From the NCBI GenBank assembly GCA_016715465.1, contig JADKAA010000029.1:2914001-2978000 (forward strand): a stretch of DNA of 64,000 nucleotides. Reading direction: 5' to 3'. This stretch comes from Saprospiraceae bacterium (lineage in GTDB: Bacteria > Bacteroidota > Bacteroidia > Chitinophagales > Saprospiraceae). This document shows, in pieces, positions 16,739-26,413 of this stretch; the first letter of the stretch is position 1, and each line of letters opens with the position of its first letter. Made by a program: the position numbers and the translations under genes. The notes under the pieces were generated by a model, which did not search any database, was not told where the DNA came from, and was given only the letters and a program-made list of their open reading frames with translations.

Positions 16739-19700
16739 ATGAAAACAATAAAAAATGTATTGTTTGCTGTCCTGATCCTGACAGCAGGCATGGCAGCGCA
16801 TGCCCAGAAGATCAGTTCTGCAACCTTGGGCGACATCACCGCCCGGTCAATAGGACCTGCAGTGATGGGTGGCAGGATTACCTGTATTGAAGGGGTAAAT
16901 GCCAATCCAAAACTAGTATATGTCGGTGCCGCCGGCGGTGGCGTTTGGAAAACAGAAGATGCCGGCGTGAGCTTTAAATCGGTATTTGATAAATACTGTC
17001 AATCCATTGGTGATATCGCCATAGACCAGCGATATCCCGATACCCTCTGGGTAGGCACAGGTGAGAGCAATATGAGGAATACGGTATCCATTGGCAATGG
17101 TATTTACATGACCAAAGATGGAGGAGAAAACTGGCAGCTCATGGGCTTGCAAAAAACAGAACATATCAGCAAGGTGATCATTCATCCTGAAAATTCTGCT
17201 GTGGTGTATGTAGCGGCTCCTGGGCCACTGTGGAGCGACGGACCAGACCGCGGAGTATATAAAACCTCAGACGGCGGTAAGACCTGGGAAAAGATTTTTT
17301 ACATCAATGAAAGCACGGGCTGTGCAGACCTCATTATGGATCCCCAAAACCCCGAGGTGTTGATCGCATCGATGTGGGAATTTCGAAGAAAGCCTTACGC
17401 TTTTGAATCCGGGGGTCCATCGAGTGGACTTTTCAGATCAACGGATGGTGGTAAAACGTGGGTGCCGATTCGAAAAGGCTTGCCTGAAGGCGATCTGGGA
17501 AGGATGGCCATAGCCCAGGCACCCTCTAAACCCGATCGACTGGCTATGATTTGTGAATCAAAAGAGACAAAACTTTACCTTTCAGAGGACAGGGGAGAGA
17601 ACTGGAAAGAGCAGGCTTCCACCTTTAATGTTAAAGCCCGTCCTTTTTATTTTTCTACCCTCCAATTTGATCCATTGAATGCAGACCGTTTATACAGACC
17701 GGCATTTAATATGTCCATCAGCGATGATGGGGGTTATTCTTTTTACGATGCACCCGGTGGCAATGGCGTTCACGCTGATCACCATGCACTTTGGATCAAT
17801 CCGGCCAATACCAGTCAGATGTATCTTGGAACGGATGGTGGCGTGTACATGAGTGTGGATAAGGGAAACAATTGGCAATTCATTCGGTGTTTGCCTGTGT
17901 CACAGTTTTACCACGTAGATGTGGACAATCAGCAGCCTTATTACCGGGTGTTTGGTGGCTTGCAGGACAATGGCTCCTGGATGGCTCCCAGTCAGTCACC
18001 AGGTGGTGTAGAAAACAGCGACTGGGTATCTCTTTATGGAGGCGACGGTTTTTGGGTGGTTCCGGACCCTGTAAATTCAGACTACGTCTATGCTGAATAC
18101 CAGGGAGGAAATATTGCCCGGGTCAACGTACGCACCAATACTTCCAGGTCAATCAAGCCTTATGAAGAACCCGGAGATGAAAAATTGCGGTGGCACTGGA
18201 ATACACCCCTGGTGATGTCACCCAATAAAAAAGGTGCGCTCTATACCGGTTCACAGTTTTTGTACAGGACAGCAAATCAGGGTAAGTCCTGGACAAAACT
18301 TTCTCCGGACCTCTCCACCAATGACAAGAAAAAACAAAAACAAGAGGATTCAGGAGGTCTGTCGGCAGATGTGACCTCAGCCGAAAATCATTGTATCATT
18401 TACAGCATTGCAGAATCTCCACTGGATTCCAACGTTATTTTTGCGGGCACCGATGACGGCAATTTTCAGGTAACCCTGGATGGCGGAAAGTCCTGGGTCA
18501 ACAGGGCAGCAGCCTATGCTGCAGCGGGTATTCCGGAGCAAACATGGGTTTCCAGCATCCACGCTTCCACCCAAGACGCCAAAGTGGTTTTTGCCACTTT
18601 TGACAACCATACCTATGGAGACCACCAAACCTATGCAGCGATGTCAAAAGACCATGGTAAGACCTGGTCAAAATTTTCCAGCACAGAATTTAGCGGCTTT
18701 GCCAATAAGATTGTGCAGGATCCTGTCAACGCTTCATTGCTATACCTGGGCACGGAAATGGGACTTTTCATGAGTTTTGATTCAGGCCAAACCTGGATAA
18801 GGTACAAAGCTGAATTTCCGTGGATGGCCATGGTAAGGGACATGGTAGTACATCCGGGAGGAGATCTGGTCATTGCCACACACGGCAGGGGCATTTACAT
18901 CATCGATGACCTGGGTCCTTTGCGAAAATTCAATGCCGTGGATTTGGGTCAGGAAGTATTATTTTTGGACTCCAGGAAGACCTATTGTACAGGTGCCAGG
19001 ATGGGAGGAAATCAAACCTGGAATGCGGGTGAATATAATGGAGGAAACTACACCGACGATGTGGTCATCACTTATTATCTGAAAGACAGACTCACTACCG
19101 GCGATGCCAAAATCATCATTCGAGACGAAGAAGGAAAGGTCATCCGGGATATTCCTGCAGGGAAAAGAAAGGGACTTAACCGGATTACGTGGGACATGCG
19201 CACTGCCCCTCCAAAGGTTCCTGAAGGGGGCACCAAACTCAACTTTGGTGGCTTTATGGGTCCTCTGGTACTGCCCGGCAAATATTCTGCAGAGCTCAGG
19301 GTCGGCAATCAGGTTTATACCCACGACTTTGAAATTTTACAGGATCCTGCAGCCGACTATACTTTGGAAGAGCGAAATAAACAATATGAAGTATCCATTA
19401 AACTATTTAATCAATTGGAAGATCTTGCCAAACGAATGGATGAAGTTATTTCATTTCAAAAACAGGTCGATAGTCTTTCTGCATTAACTACCGATGCTAA
19501 ACTCAGGAAAGATCTGAAAACATACCGGGATTCTCTTGAAAATATCCGAAAGGAAATGGTGCCCACTAAACATACTTCTATTTTTGCTGATGAAGAAAGG
19601 TTAAGGGAAAAGATCAGTGATGTGTATGCTCAGGTGCTTTCCTATGAAGGTGAACCCAGTAATTTTGTCTATAAACGTCTGGAAGGTTTAAAATTAGAAG

Positions 19701-19822
19701 TAGATAAATTGGTTTTCAGACATGAAAAGGTCAACCAGATTCAACTTGAATCCCTCAATAAAAAATTGGTGAAAAAAGGAATGAAAACCATTGAAAAACC
19801 CGGACAGGAAGTTAAACCCTGA
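16739..19822 (+). CDS. secreted BNR/Asp-box beta-propeller protein
   Basis: A 1027-aa exported protein (signal peptide MKTIKNVLFAVLILTAGMAAHAQ). It is built mainly of Asp-box (BNR) hairpins of the S/T-x-D-x-G-x-x-W type; at least ten are visible, for example TKDGGENWQL, TSDGGKTWEK, STDGGKTWVP, SVDKGNNWQF, TLDGGKSWVN and SKDHGKTWSK. This is the sortilin/Vps10 and xyloglucanase-like double propeller family often annotated as 'glycosyl hydrolase BNR repeat'. From about residue 760 comes a beta-sandwich region, and from about 860 a charged helical tail with coiled-coil character. No sialidase catalytic set (RIP motif) is seen, so enzymatic activity is doubtful. It sits between two paralogous exported proteins. 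Confidence 0.85.
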   Translation: MKTIKNVLFAVLILTAGMAAHAQKISSATLGDITARSIGPAVMGGRITCIEGVNANPKLVYVGAAGGGVWKTEDAGVSFKSVFDKYCQSIGDIAIDQRYPDTLWVGTGESNMRNTVSIGNGIYMTKDGGENWQLMGLQKTEHISKVIIHPENSAVVYVAAPGPLWSDGPDRGVYKTSDGGKTWEKIFYINESTGCADLIMDPQNPEVLIASMWEFRRKPYAFESGGPSSGLFRSTDGGKTWVPIRKGLPEGDLGRMAIAQAPSKPDRLAMICESKETKLYLSEDRGENWKEQASTFNVKARPFYFSTLQFDPLNADRLYRPAFNMSISDDGGYSFYDAPGGNGVHADHHALWINPANTSQMYLGTDGGVYMSVDKGNNWQFIRCLPVSQFYHVDVDNQQPYYRVFGGLQDNGSWMAPSQSPGGVENSDWVSLYGGDGFWVVPDPVNSDYVYAEYQGGNIARVNVRTNTSRSIKPYEEPGDEKLRWHWNTPLVMSPNKKGALYTGSQFLYRTANQGKSWTKLSPDLSTNDKKKQKQEDSGGLSADVTSAENHCIIYSIAESPLDSNVIFAGTDDGNFQVTLDGGKSWVNRAAAYAAAGIPEQTWVSSIHASTQDAKVVFATFDNHTYGDHQTYAAMSKDHGKTWSKFSSTEFSGFANKIVQDPVNASLLYLGTEMGLFMSFDSGQTWIRYKAEFPWMAMVRDMVVHPGGDLVIATHGRGIYIIDDLGPLRKFNAVDLGQEVLFLDSRKTYCTGARMGGNQTWNAGEYNGGNYTDDVVITYYLKDRLTTGDAKIIIRDEEGKVIRDIPAGKRKGLNRITWDMRTAPPKVPEGGTKLNFGGFMGPLVLPGKYSAELRVGNQVYTHDFEILQDPAADYTLEERNKQYEVSIKLFNQLEDLAKRMDEVISFQKQVDSLSALTTDAKLRKDLKTYRDSLENIRKEMVPTKHTSIFADEERLREKISDVYAQVLSYEGEPSNFVYKRLEGLKLEVDKLVFRHEKVNQIQLESLNKKLVKKGMKTIEKPGQEVKP

Positions 19823-19882
19823 TTTTGTATTTTCTCAATTTGGGTCAAAACTGATTTTACTCATATTTTGTTATAGCCTGAT

Positions 19883-20585
19883 ATGAAGAAACTACTCATT
19901 ATTTTAGTGTCTTTGATGGTCGTATTCAAGATGGATGCTCAGCTTGGTAATAAAATCGTCAAAAACCATTTAAAGGCCATTGGGGGTGTGGAAAAGTGGA
20001 ACTCACTCAATACCCTATATATGGAAGTGGTTATGGACATGGGGGGATTACAAATACCCGTTAAAATTTGGCAGGAGCACATGAAGGGCATACGCGTGGA
20101 ATTTACGGTTCAGGGCTTGACGGGTATTCAGGTGGCGACAGAAAAGGATGGATGGTCGCTGATGCCCTTCCAGGGTCAGGACAAAGCGGAGCCTACCGAT
20201 GAAGAACTGTTGAAGAACCAGCGTAGTCAATTCAACATCAGGGGGAAAATTACTGAATTATAAAAAAAAGGGATCGGTTGTAAAATTCCTCGGTGAAGAG
20301 GAGGATGAAGGTTTAGCGGTTTACAAGTTGCGACTTACAGAAAAAAATAAATCGGAGACCATTTATTTTATTGATAAGTCGAACTATCTTATTCTAAAAA
20401 CCGTGACAATGTTAAAGGCCCGGGATAAAGAATATACGGGTGTCACTAAATTTTTCAATTACAAAGAGATCGATGGCCTGCTTTTGCCCCACAGTATCGA
20501 CTCCAATCATATGGGAAAAATGGAAATAATCGTGGGAGAAGTCAACCCTGTTATAAGTGCGGATACATTCGCAATGCCAAAATAA
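19883..20585 (+). CDS. exported protein, paralogue 2 of the 16031 gene (frameshifted as sequenced)
   Basis: Clearly duplicated from the gene at 16031, with near-identical blocks (WQEHMKGIRVEFTVQG, EKDGWSLMPFQGQ, LLLPHSIDSN, PVISADTFAMPK). As sequenced, frame 1 ends at 20263 and the remainder is in the next frame. Removing one G from the GGGGG run near 20240 restores exactly 233 codons, the length of the paralogue. The perfect length match and intact downstream reading argue for a one-base sequencing error or a very recent mutation. Signal peptide at residues 1-20. It closes the three-gene unit with the propeller gene; a strong terminator follows at 20677. Confidence 0.8.
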
Positions 20586-20676
20586 AAAAAATTCAGGTTT
20601 GTTGATCTGAATAGGATATGCCCGAAATTTTGGATTACAACTTTGACAGTCTTTTTTTGAAAATACAATAGCTAAG

Positions 20677-20715
20677 AAAGCGGCCCGTGGCGTTGGAAGC
20701 GGGCCGCTTTTTTTC
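20677..20715. terminator. strong bidirectional terminator between convergent genes
   Basis: An 11-bp perfect stem AAAGCGGCCCG (20677-20687) pairs with CGGGCCGCTTT (20700-20710), followed by a T-run. An A-rich run on the other side lets it work for the minus-strand gene ending at 20716 as well. Confidence 0.85.
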
Positions 20716-21465
20716 TTATTTAGTAAATGTCAAAGTAGATGTTCCCCCATTTCCACCACTTACATTTTTTAATTGAATGGAGGTAGCTGATTGTGAAACC
20801 AGTTCCCAATCCTCATTGAGTTCCTGTAGCTTTGTGGCAATGGGAAAAGATAATAAAATCTTAGATTTACCGCTGTCCAGTCTGCCTTTCCAAGTGCCGG
20901 CAACTGAAGAAGTTGGTGTGCTTGCGGACACAATTCCATTGGCATTAAACACAAACTGATAGCCGGTATAATTTGAAGTCTTGTTTTTATCCTTGTCCTG
21001 AAATAGGGAGATTTTACAGGATCCGGAGGGTAGAACAATGGCTGCGCTACCACTGGTTGAACCACCGGAACTAAACACAGCCTGTCGACCAAATTCGAGA
21101 ATATCGGTGCCACCATTGCCTCCACTGATGTGTTTCAGCCGAATGACATCGGATGTTTGTTCCACTATTTCCCAATCTTCATTCAATTCGGCAAAGCGGT
21201 GTGCCACAGGAAAGCCCATAATGAGTTTTTACTTTCCACTGTCGTTTAACTTTTGCCAGCTCCCTTTTATGATTTCTGAGGATTTGGATGACGTAACTAC
21301 ATTGACCTGTTTAAATTCAAAACGATAGCCATAGAATGCTGAAGTTTCGATTTGGCCATTTTCCAGGTTGATGGGATTGCCCGATATCAGGCCATCTTCA
21401 TTTTTAGGACAGGAAAAAAGGGTTATGATGCAAAGGACGATTAGCCCAGGAAGAATGCTTCTCAT
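20716..21465 (-). pseudogene. lipoprotein with two tandem similar domains, interrupted by one in-frame stop
   Basis: The N-terminus MRSILPGLIVLCIITLFSC is a lipoprotein signal (lipobox LFSC). The mature part consists of two homologous units of about 110 residues, both containing a GY-F-F start, a G-W segment, LNDSGK or LDSGK, then LNEDWE and SGGNGGT. In unit 1 the codon after DSGK is TAA (21229-21231), where unit 2 has Ser; the same frame continues as KLIMGFPVAH. A single TCA-to-TAA change would explain it. Either the gene is freshly inactivated, the stop is a sequencing error, or the second part restarts at the ATG at 21219. The lipocalin-like beta pattern is suggestive only. Confidence 0.7.
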
Positions 21466-21718
21466 GGTTAAATGATTTAAATGTGATGTAATAATTTAGG
21501 TGAGATAAAACCAGGGTTTCCTTGACAATCAGCCAGCCTGTAATCCTGAGTCTCTAAACGCTGGTATTGCTGCAACAATGAAACAAAGTAAATACAGAAT
21601 GACAAGATTTGGGATGAAAGCAACCTTATCGGGCAGCTTTCCATGCTGAATTGGACAAATAGCCGACTGAAGTGGAATGTGGGAATGTGAAAGGGATAAA
21701 TTGCGCCATTAAAGGGCA

Positions 21719-23737
21719 TCACCATGCGAATGCCAATGAGAGGCCACCTACAAATTCCATGTCATTGAAGTATTGACCCGAAGCGGTAACACTATAATTT
21801 CGGAGGGTGTTGTTATAACTTAAGTCTATCCAACTTTTATTGAGGCTATACCAAAACTGAGGCTGGCCCTTCAGGTTTCGGACAAAACCACTTGATGCGC
21901 CCAGGTAATATTTTTTATGTATTTTGTAATGCAACTCAACCTCCTGATTGGTGAGTAGATTGTGCAGGCTGGTATATTCCAAAACAGACCGGGCAGAGAA
22001 GGAACTGCGGTCTCCAATGGTAAAGCCAGTTTGGATAAAAAGATCCTGCGCTGAGTGCATCCATACCAGACTACTCAATAATTCAGATGGTTTGATGCTC
22101 ATCAGCCTTACATCCTTGGGTATTAGGAAACTCCGGTTTAATATTTTTGCTTCCACATGGAAATTTGAATGGATGTTTTTGTATCTCACCTGAAATCCTT
22201 GAGTCAGAAAAATGCTGGCGTCACCTGAGTTGGTAAATTGAGGATAGTCGTTGGTGGTGGTATTGAATTGATTAAAATTGAGAAACAATTCAAAGCTACC
22301 GGCCAGAAACAAATTGGCGGTAATGGCTTTTGAAAGCCGGATGTCACTGGAAGAAAGATGACCAATGTATCTGGGAAAGGCATGATAAACCATTGCCGTA
22401 GTAAACGTATAGTTAGGGTACATGATGTTTTTCTTTTCGCTTTCCTCCATAGCCATGGTTTGAAAGGCCCAATTCCCGGTATATCGAAGTACCTTCCCCC
22501 ACTCTTTTTCTTTTCCTCTTCTTAACAGGGTAAGCTGCATGAATCTTTGGTTGTTGTTCAGTGCACCTGCTGCTGCTGAAAGGGAAAGCCGGCTGCTCAA
22601 TCTCCTGTTAAAACCCAGTTGCATAGTGGGTTCTATGTTTCTTAAGCCTTCAAAAGCATCATATTCAAATCGACTATATACACCGATATCCATGAGTTTG
22701 CCTACAGATGTTTTTTTGCTGTCAATGGGCCTTATGACATCGGAAGCAGGGTCGAATTGCCAAATCCGGTACACATTGCCATAATTACGTCCGTGATCAT
22801 AACCTGCGTTGTCGTATTTTTCAATGAGCCTGCCCCAGTCGAGTTCGTAGGATTTTCTATTGTCCAGCGGATCGGTCATAACCACAGTTACGTGTTGTGA
22901 ACTCTGGGTGGTCCACGAAGCAAGAAACAGGTAATCATCCATATTGATGTTTTTATCGGGATACCTGCTGTCGAAGAATTCGTTTCCCATTTCCCTTATC
23001 AATCGCAAGCCGACATCGTGGATGTCCCTGCAAACTCCTGCTACGGCTGTGGAATCATACGGACGAAAGGTTCGAAAAATGTCTGTAGTAGTTAGAATGC
23101 CGCCTGCGGTTGCACCCTTAACTTTTACCCGCTTGTGGTCATAATGGTAATCGTAGTGTTCCTGCATGAGCATGGTGACAAATGGCATAAGATCTTTCCA
23201 TTCTGTTTTTCCATTATACATCAGGTATTCCATGCCGTATTGTACCGCTGCATGGAGTTCTTTATCCTCCTGTATATTTGACAGACGCGTTCTCCAGATG
23301 GCAAATTTCAATTCATTTTCGGAAACGGGACGCTGTTCATTGGTAAAAGGTATATCGTAATTTTGTAAAAACTGTAGATTTTCCTTGAAAGACAGCTGTG
23401 TTCTGTCATTCGCTTCCAGTATGGTTTGCACCTTCCAGTTGATGAGGTCAGTCCGGAGGTCGTCACTCAGATCTGACAGAATTTGGTAGCGGTTTGTACT
23501 TTTAAAAATGGTAGCTGGGGTTATGGCATTAAAATATAGGGAATTGGCAGTTTGAGCACTGCCTTTATTAGAGACTGCTGATATTACCGAAAAAGTGTCA
23601 CTGGTGAACGAAAACGAATCTGTTTGAGCCAACGCAATGCATCTACCCAACATAATGAGAAATACCAGCCAGTAGTAGGACTTGATGGTCTTCAGGGAAC
23701 GCAGGATAGAATCCTCAGGTGTCATAAAAACAATCAA
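21719..23737 (-). CDS. exported protein: possible transglutaminase-like core plus outer-membrane barrel
   Basis: A 672-aa protein with an N-terminal membrane/signal segment (about residues 20-37), a soluble domain to about residue 330, then a region of alternating hydrophobic strands ending in an aromatic residue (SLAFAW), as outer-membrane barrels do. In the soluble domain AGVCRDIH (C236), QHVTVVMTDP (H282) and SYELDWG (D300) are spaced like the Cys-His-Asp triad of papain-fold transglutaminases. I have no independent family recognition, so both domain assignments are inferences. The gene stands alone between the duplicated lipoprotein and a TonB receptor on the same strand. Confidence 0.6.
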   Translation of the reverse strand: MIVFMTPEDSILRSLKTIKSYYWLVFLIMLGRCIALAQTDSFSFTSDTFSVISAVSNKGSAQTANSLYFNAITPATIFKSTNRYQILSDLSDDLRTDLINWKVQTILEANDRTQLSFKENLQFLQNYDIPFTNEQRPVSENELKFAIWRTRLSNIQEDKELHAAVQYGMEYLMYNGKTEWKDLMPFVTMLMQEHYDYHYDHKRVKVKGATAGGILTTTDIFRTFRPYDSTAVAGVCRDIHDVGLRLIREMGNEFFDSRYPDKNINMDDYLFLASWTTQSSQHVTVVMTDPLDNRKSYELDWGRLIEKYDNAGYDHGRNYGNVYRIWQFDPASDVIRPIDSKKTSVGKLMDIGVYSRFEYDAFEGLRNIEPTMQLGFNRRLSSRLSLSAAAGALNNNQRFMQLTLLRRGKEKEWGKVLRYTGNWAFQTMAMEESEKKNIMYPNYTFTTAMVYHAFPRYIGHLSSSDIRLSKAITANLFLAGSFELFLNFNQFNTTTNDYPQFTNSGDASIFLTQGFQVRYKNIHSNFHVEAKILNRSFLIPKDVRLMSIKPSELLSSLVWMHSAQDLFIQTGFTIGDRSSFSARSVLEYTSLHNLLTNQEVELHYKIHKKYYLGASSGFVRNLKGQPQFWYSLNKSWIDLSYNNTLRNYSVTASGQYFNDMEFVGGLSLAFAW

Positions 23738-23839
23738 TTATACCCTAAATTGGGCAATCCTGGCGAGAATGGCAATGACAAGCGTCATCATTGATATTTG
23801 CATTGCAAGGAGTGCAAACTCCGGAGTATTAAGAATTGC

Positions 23840-26185
23840 TCAAAAATCCATTTGGAAGGTAAGTATGGGTGTCAGTGTGCTTTGAAAGCGACTTCCCCAG
23901 CGACCTGTTTCTTTTTTAAACTCGTAAGCTATGAAATCTTCATTTTTTCTATTGATGACATTTTGGATATCCAGGGCCAGCCAATATGCTGATTTGGTTT
24001 TGTTTTTTCGAATGGCAATTCTTAAGTCAGGTCGAAGGTAAGCTGAGATTCTGTCACTCATCGGTTTTGTTTGATCCAAAATGGCTTCCTTACCATCCAA
24101 ACTCTCAAAACCTGCTTTGATGGGCGTGATGGGATTGCCCCCATTGTAAATCACCCTTAACCCCCCTTCCAGAGTGGTATTCCGGTTCAACTGCCATGTT
24201 TTTCCTCCTGTAAAGGTGGATGAAAATCTGCCGTTGTAGCGTGTATTATATCTTTCTCCGTTGGCAGCAACCTGAAAGGTGGAATTAAACAAAGATCCGC
24301 TTAACATAAAAAATGTACCGGCATTAAAGAATTTTTCAAGGGTAAGGTCAATGCCTACATTTCTTCCGAGACCCCCGGAGGTCAGTGCCTGTTTTGCAAA
24401 GCCCTCTACTACATTCAAAGACCAGTATATTTGGTCATCGGTGACCAATACCGGCACCTGGGTTAAACTTTGATGGTATGCTTCAAGATGCAGGTTAAAA
24501 CTCTCTGACAATTGTTGGTCAAGCGCCAACACCAAATGATTTGCCCGGATCATATCCAGGTCTTTGTTGGGAAAATTTATGCCGTCCGTGCTGGTGAAAT
24601 AGGACCCCAATGGCTGTAATGCACTGTGTTTACCATAGGAAAGGGCAATGCTGGTTTTATCTGAAATTTCATATTTTGCAGACAGTCTGGGATCCAGCGA
24701 TGAGGTCTTGTTCATGGTAAAAAACATAGCATGTGCACCAAAATTCAACGTCAATTTTTGATAAGGCCGGTAACTCATCTGCATATACGGTTGCAGCAAC
24801 ATGGATTTGCCATTTCCCTGGACCAGTGATTGCAGCAATCGCAATGATTTATTCCACTCATCGGTGCTGAGATCGTATTGCATATTGGAAGCCAGGGCAC
24901 CTATTTTGAAATTGAACTTTGGATTGAAAGTGTACTTATAGAAACCGCTGAAAGAAATTCTGCTGTTGCGGATGTTTTCATGGTTAAAAGTGGTCGGAAC
25001 ACCTTGCTCACTGACGGTATCTTCCCGCATCTCCTGCTTTTGGCCCATGATGGCCAGGTTGAGTCTAAAGTAGGATTTATCATTTAAAAGATAGTTATAA
25101 GACAAGCCCAATGCACCCATCATGGTGGTATAGTCATATTGCGAGTAGTCGCTGTAGGTAGTCCAGGGTTTATCATTGGTGCTGAATGTTTCAACGCTGT
25201 TGCCTCCAATGCCCCAAAAACTGAATTGAGACTTTACGCCTTTGCTAAAAATTTTAAATGAAAAATCCTGAAAATTATTGCCGGTTCTTGGTCCTACCAG
25301 GTACAAGCCCATGGCATTTAAAATACCAAGGGTAGAATAACGAAAGTTGGCCAGATAGGAACTTTTTCCTTCCTTTATGGGTCCTTCGGTGGCGAGATCC
25401 AGTCCCAGAATTCCGGCCCTAAGGGTATGTTCCCGCTGGTACAAATTGCCGTTGCGGAAACGCATGTCAAAAACACCCGAAAATGAATTTCCATATTCTG
25501 CCGGAAAAGCACCCACGGAAAAATCTGAACTGCCCAACATCGATGCACTGAAAATGGTGATGCCTCCTCCAGACGAGCCACGTGTGGCAAAATGATTGGG
25601 ATTGGGAATGTCGATTCCTTCCAGTCGCCACAATAAACCGAGGGATGAGTTTCCCCTGATGATGATGTCATTGCTGTTGTCTCGGGCGGGTTGAACTCCC
25701 GGGAAACCCATAACCAGCCGGCTTGGATCATTTGCGGTTGCCGCATGATATTGCAATTCTTCGGGATCAATACGCCGCACACTGGATACGGAAAGTTCAT
25801 TTACCGCCTGGTTGCCTCTCTTACTATCGGTGATCACCACCTCATTCATCACCAAACCGGATAACAAAGCAATTTCCAGAAAATATTCTTTGGCTGAACT
25901 GAGCTGTAAATTGTCTCTTGAGAAAGGGGTATATCCTGTATAGTTGCAATGTACAGACCTCCTGCCCACCGGCACATTTTCAAGGATAAATTTTCCTTCT
26001 GTATCAGAGACGGTACCGATGAATTTCTCGAGACCTGTCACATAGATTTCTGCTCCAATGAGCGGTTCCTGTGTATTGCCATCATACACGATGCCCCGGA
26101 TGGTTTGGGTCAGCTGCTGGGCATGTATGGCATGGGCATAACAAAGAAAAAGGATGGCAATGGAGGCTTGAGGCAGGGATTTCAT
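23840..26185 (-). CDS. TonB-dependent receptor with CarboxypepD_reg-like domain
   Basis: A 781-aa outer-membrane receptor. A signal peptide (about residues 1-22) is followed by a carboxypeptidase-regulatory-like domain (about 25-110; TIRGIVYDGNTQEPLIGAEIYV). Then come a plug domain (about 115-235) with IIIRGNSSLGLLWRLEGIDIPNPNHF and FSGVFDMRFRNGN, and a long barrel ending in Phe (ILTFQMDF). The length and N-terminal domain are those of Bacteroidota TonB receptors that are not SusC (which are usually about 1000 aa). No SusD partner is adjacent, so the ligand, perhaps a metal chelate or peptide, cannot be inferred. Confidence 0.9.
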   Translation of the reverse strand: MKSLPQASIAILFLCYAHAIHAQQLTQTIRGIVYDGNTQEPLIGAEIYVTGLEKFIGTVSDTEGKFILENVPVGRRSVHCNYTGYTPFSRDNLQLSSAKEYFLEIALLSGLVMNEVVITDSKRGNQAVNELSVSSVRRIDPEELQYHAATANDPSRLVMGFPGVQPARDNSNDIIIRGNSSLGLLWRLEGIDIPNPNHFATRGSSGGGITIFSASMLGSSDFSVGAFPAEYGNSFSGVFDMRFRNGNLYQREHTLRAGILGLDLATEGPIKEGKSSYLANFRYSTLGILNAMGLYLVGPRTGNNFQDFSFKIFSKGVKSQFSFWGIGGNSVETFSTNDKPWTTYSDYSQYDYTTMMGALGLSYNYLLNDKSYFRLNLAIMGQKQEMREDTVSEQGVPTTFNHENIRNSRISFSGFYKYTFNPKFNFKIGALASNMQYDLSTDEWNKSLRLLQSLVQGNGKSMLLQPYMQMSYRPYQKLTLNFGAHAMFFTMNKTSSLDPRLSAKYEISDKTSIALSYGKHSALQPLGSYFTSTDGINFPNKDLDMIRANHLVLALDQQLSESFNLHLEAYHQSLTQVPVLVTDDQIYWSLNVVEGFAKQALTSGGLGRNVGIDLTLEKFFNAGTFFMLSGSLFNSTFQVAANGERYNTRYNGRFSSTFTGGKTWQLNRNTTLEGGLRVIYNGGNPITPIKAGFESLDGKEAILDQTKPMSDRISAYLRPDLRIAIRKNKTKSAYWLALDIQNVINRKNEDFIAYEFKKETGRWGSRFQSTLTPILTFQMDF

Positions 26186-26413
26186 TTTCAGGTAATTTAT
26201 ATTTAAAGACCCAATATATTAAAATTGGGTTAAAATTTATAATATGCAATATAAATTTAGCAAATAGCCGTTCTATTGTAATTTAATTTGTAGATTCAAT
26301 ATTTATTTCCCGAACAATTGGATTGATAGTCAAAATTCGGCTAATAAATCAATTGTGGAATTTCAGAGGACACTAATGTATTGAATATTGATTTCATTGT
26401 TAACACCGACGTT

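Noticed and set aside
21477..21725. An 82-codon minus-strand frame between the lipoprotein and the barrel gene
   Set aside because: Overlaps the barrel stop region, has no signal or motif, and looks like chance.
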